DNA from: Clostridiales bacterium
GTDB taxonomy: Bacteria > Bacillota > Clostridia > Christensenellales > DUVY01
Assembly: GCA_031290295.1 (NCBI GenBank)
Contig: JAITNT010000142.1
Location: 1 to 6,377, forward strand
Direction of reading: 5' to 3'
Length of the DNA stretch: 6,377 nt
Part shown: positions 5,947-6,377 of the stretch, one piece after another
Layout of the letters: every line of letters starts with the position of its first letter
How positions within the stretch are numbered: the first letter of the stretch is position 1
The notes under the pieces: generated by a model
Database searches by the model: none
Seen by the model: the letters and a program-made list of their open reading frames with translations, nothing else
What the model was told of the DNA's origin: nothing
Translations under genes and position numbers: made by a program

Positions 5947-6377
5947 TTATTCGTTTACCGCCTTAATAATCATATCGGAAATATCCGTCATCGTTTCTTG
6001 CAGCCTCATGAACGCCGAAAAAACCACCATCGCGTCGTAACGCGCGTCGTGAAAGCCTCCCGTTTCTCCGTACAGCCGCTCGCCTAAGGACAGGATATCG
6101 CCCGCGGTTATCCCCAGATAGTCCCGCATCTCGGCAAGCCGCGGATACTTGTAATTCCGCCCGTCGCTGCGTAAAAGCTTCATCACGGGCGTAAGCCTGC
6201 GCATGGTGCATAGAGAATTTTTGTAATGAAAGGTTCGCCCCGCGCGCGCCATTTCCGCGCTCATGAACTGAAAATCAAAGGGGAAATTATGCGCCGCGAT
6301 TAAATCCGCCTCCGCAAAATCCGTATAAATCTCGTCCGCGTCGTCCCCGAAGCGCCTGCCCTCGGACAGCTCCGCCA
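5947..6377 (-). CDS. DnaQ-like DEDDh 3'-5' exonuclease, 5' part missing (window edge)
   Basis: Only the C-terminal 142 codons are in the window. The frame is open to the right edge, so the true start and the first exonuclease motif (Asp-x-Glu) lie outside. An internal ATG at 6264 exists, but the family motif upstream of it shows it is not the start. Visible motifs fit the DnaQ/RNase T fold: an Exo II block reading LIAAHNFPFDFQFM just before that ATG (metal-binding Asp in FPFD), and an Exo III block reading HDARYDA near 6030-6050 (catalytic His and metal-binding Asp five residues later). His in Exo III makes it the DEDDh rather than the DEDDy type. Such enzymes remove nucleotides from 3' ends of DNA or RNA in the cytoplasm, in proofreading, repair or RNA maturation; which of these applies cannot be told here. 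It ends with TAA at 5947-5949, seven bases before the PHP gene, so the two are probably one transcript. Confidence 0.85.
   Translation of the reverse strand, partial: AELSEGRRFGDDADEIYTDFAEADLIAAHNFPFDFQFMSAEMARAGRTFHYKNSLCTMRRLTPVMKLLRSDGRNYKYPRLAEMRDYLGITAGDILSLGERLYGETGGFHDARYDAMVVFSAFMRLQETMTDISDMIIKAVNE

Overview
All convincing genes in this window lie on the minus strand, so the biological reading order runs from high to low coordinates. Coding DNA is moderately to strongly GC-rich. Clear AGGAG-type Shine-Dalgarno sites precede two genes, and one extended -10 promoter (TGATATAAT) is visible. Together with the gene families present (DUF1858 redox-disulfide protein, SPFH plus zinc-ribbon pair, AEC permease, TIR/GLUG receptor-like protein), this suggests an uncultured gut-type clostridial Firmicute. 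The lineage is an inference; there is no rRNA or tRNA to confirm it.

Right part (6377 to 4125): a DEDDh-type 3'-5' exonuclease whose N-terminus is cut off by the window edge, then seven bases later a PHP-family metal-dependent phosphoesterase, then a ten-helix AEC (auxin efflux carrier family) permease after a 72-base gap. The first two are probably co-transcribed.

Middle part (4041 to 1498): a strong sigma-70-type promoter (TTGTAC, 17 bases, TATAAT) drives an SPFH-domain protein with three C-terminal zinc ribbons. It is followed by a protein with two N-terminal zinc ribbons and a C-terminal membrane anchor. This pair resembles the YdjI/YdjG part of the Bacillus subtilis envelope-stress locus, but no PspA and no YdjH are present here. 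A short AT-rich hairpin follows.

Left part (1497 to 1): a 67-residue DUF1858 redox-disulfide protein, a hairpin terminator, and then the most unusual locus. It encodes a TIR domain and a long Ser/Ala/Glu linker that meets an in-frame TAG at 685-687. The same reading frame continues without another stop through 33 further linker codons into a transmembrane helix and an extracellular GLUG-type repeat domain. The two halves look like one single-pass receptor-like protein (cytoplasmic TIR, membrane helix, outer GLUG domain) split by one amber codon. The GLUG part itself ends abruptly at about position 114, where lower-GC, unrelated DNA with two adjacent dyads begins. The locus is therefore either a decaying pseudogene with two lesions, a gene read through at TAG, or a phase/rearrangement-prone receptor.

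No CRISPR array, tRNA, rRNA or identifiable insertion sequence was seen. No gene-free stretch exceeds 300 bases.
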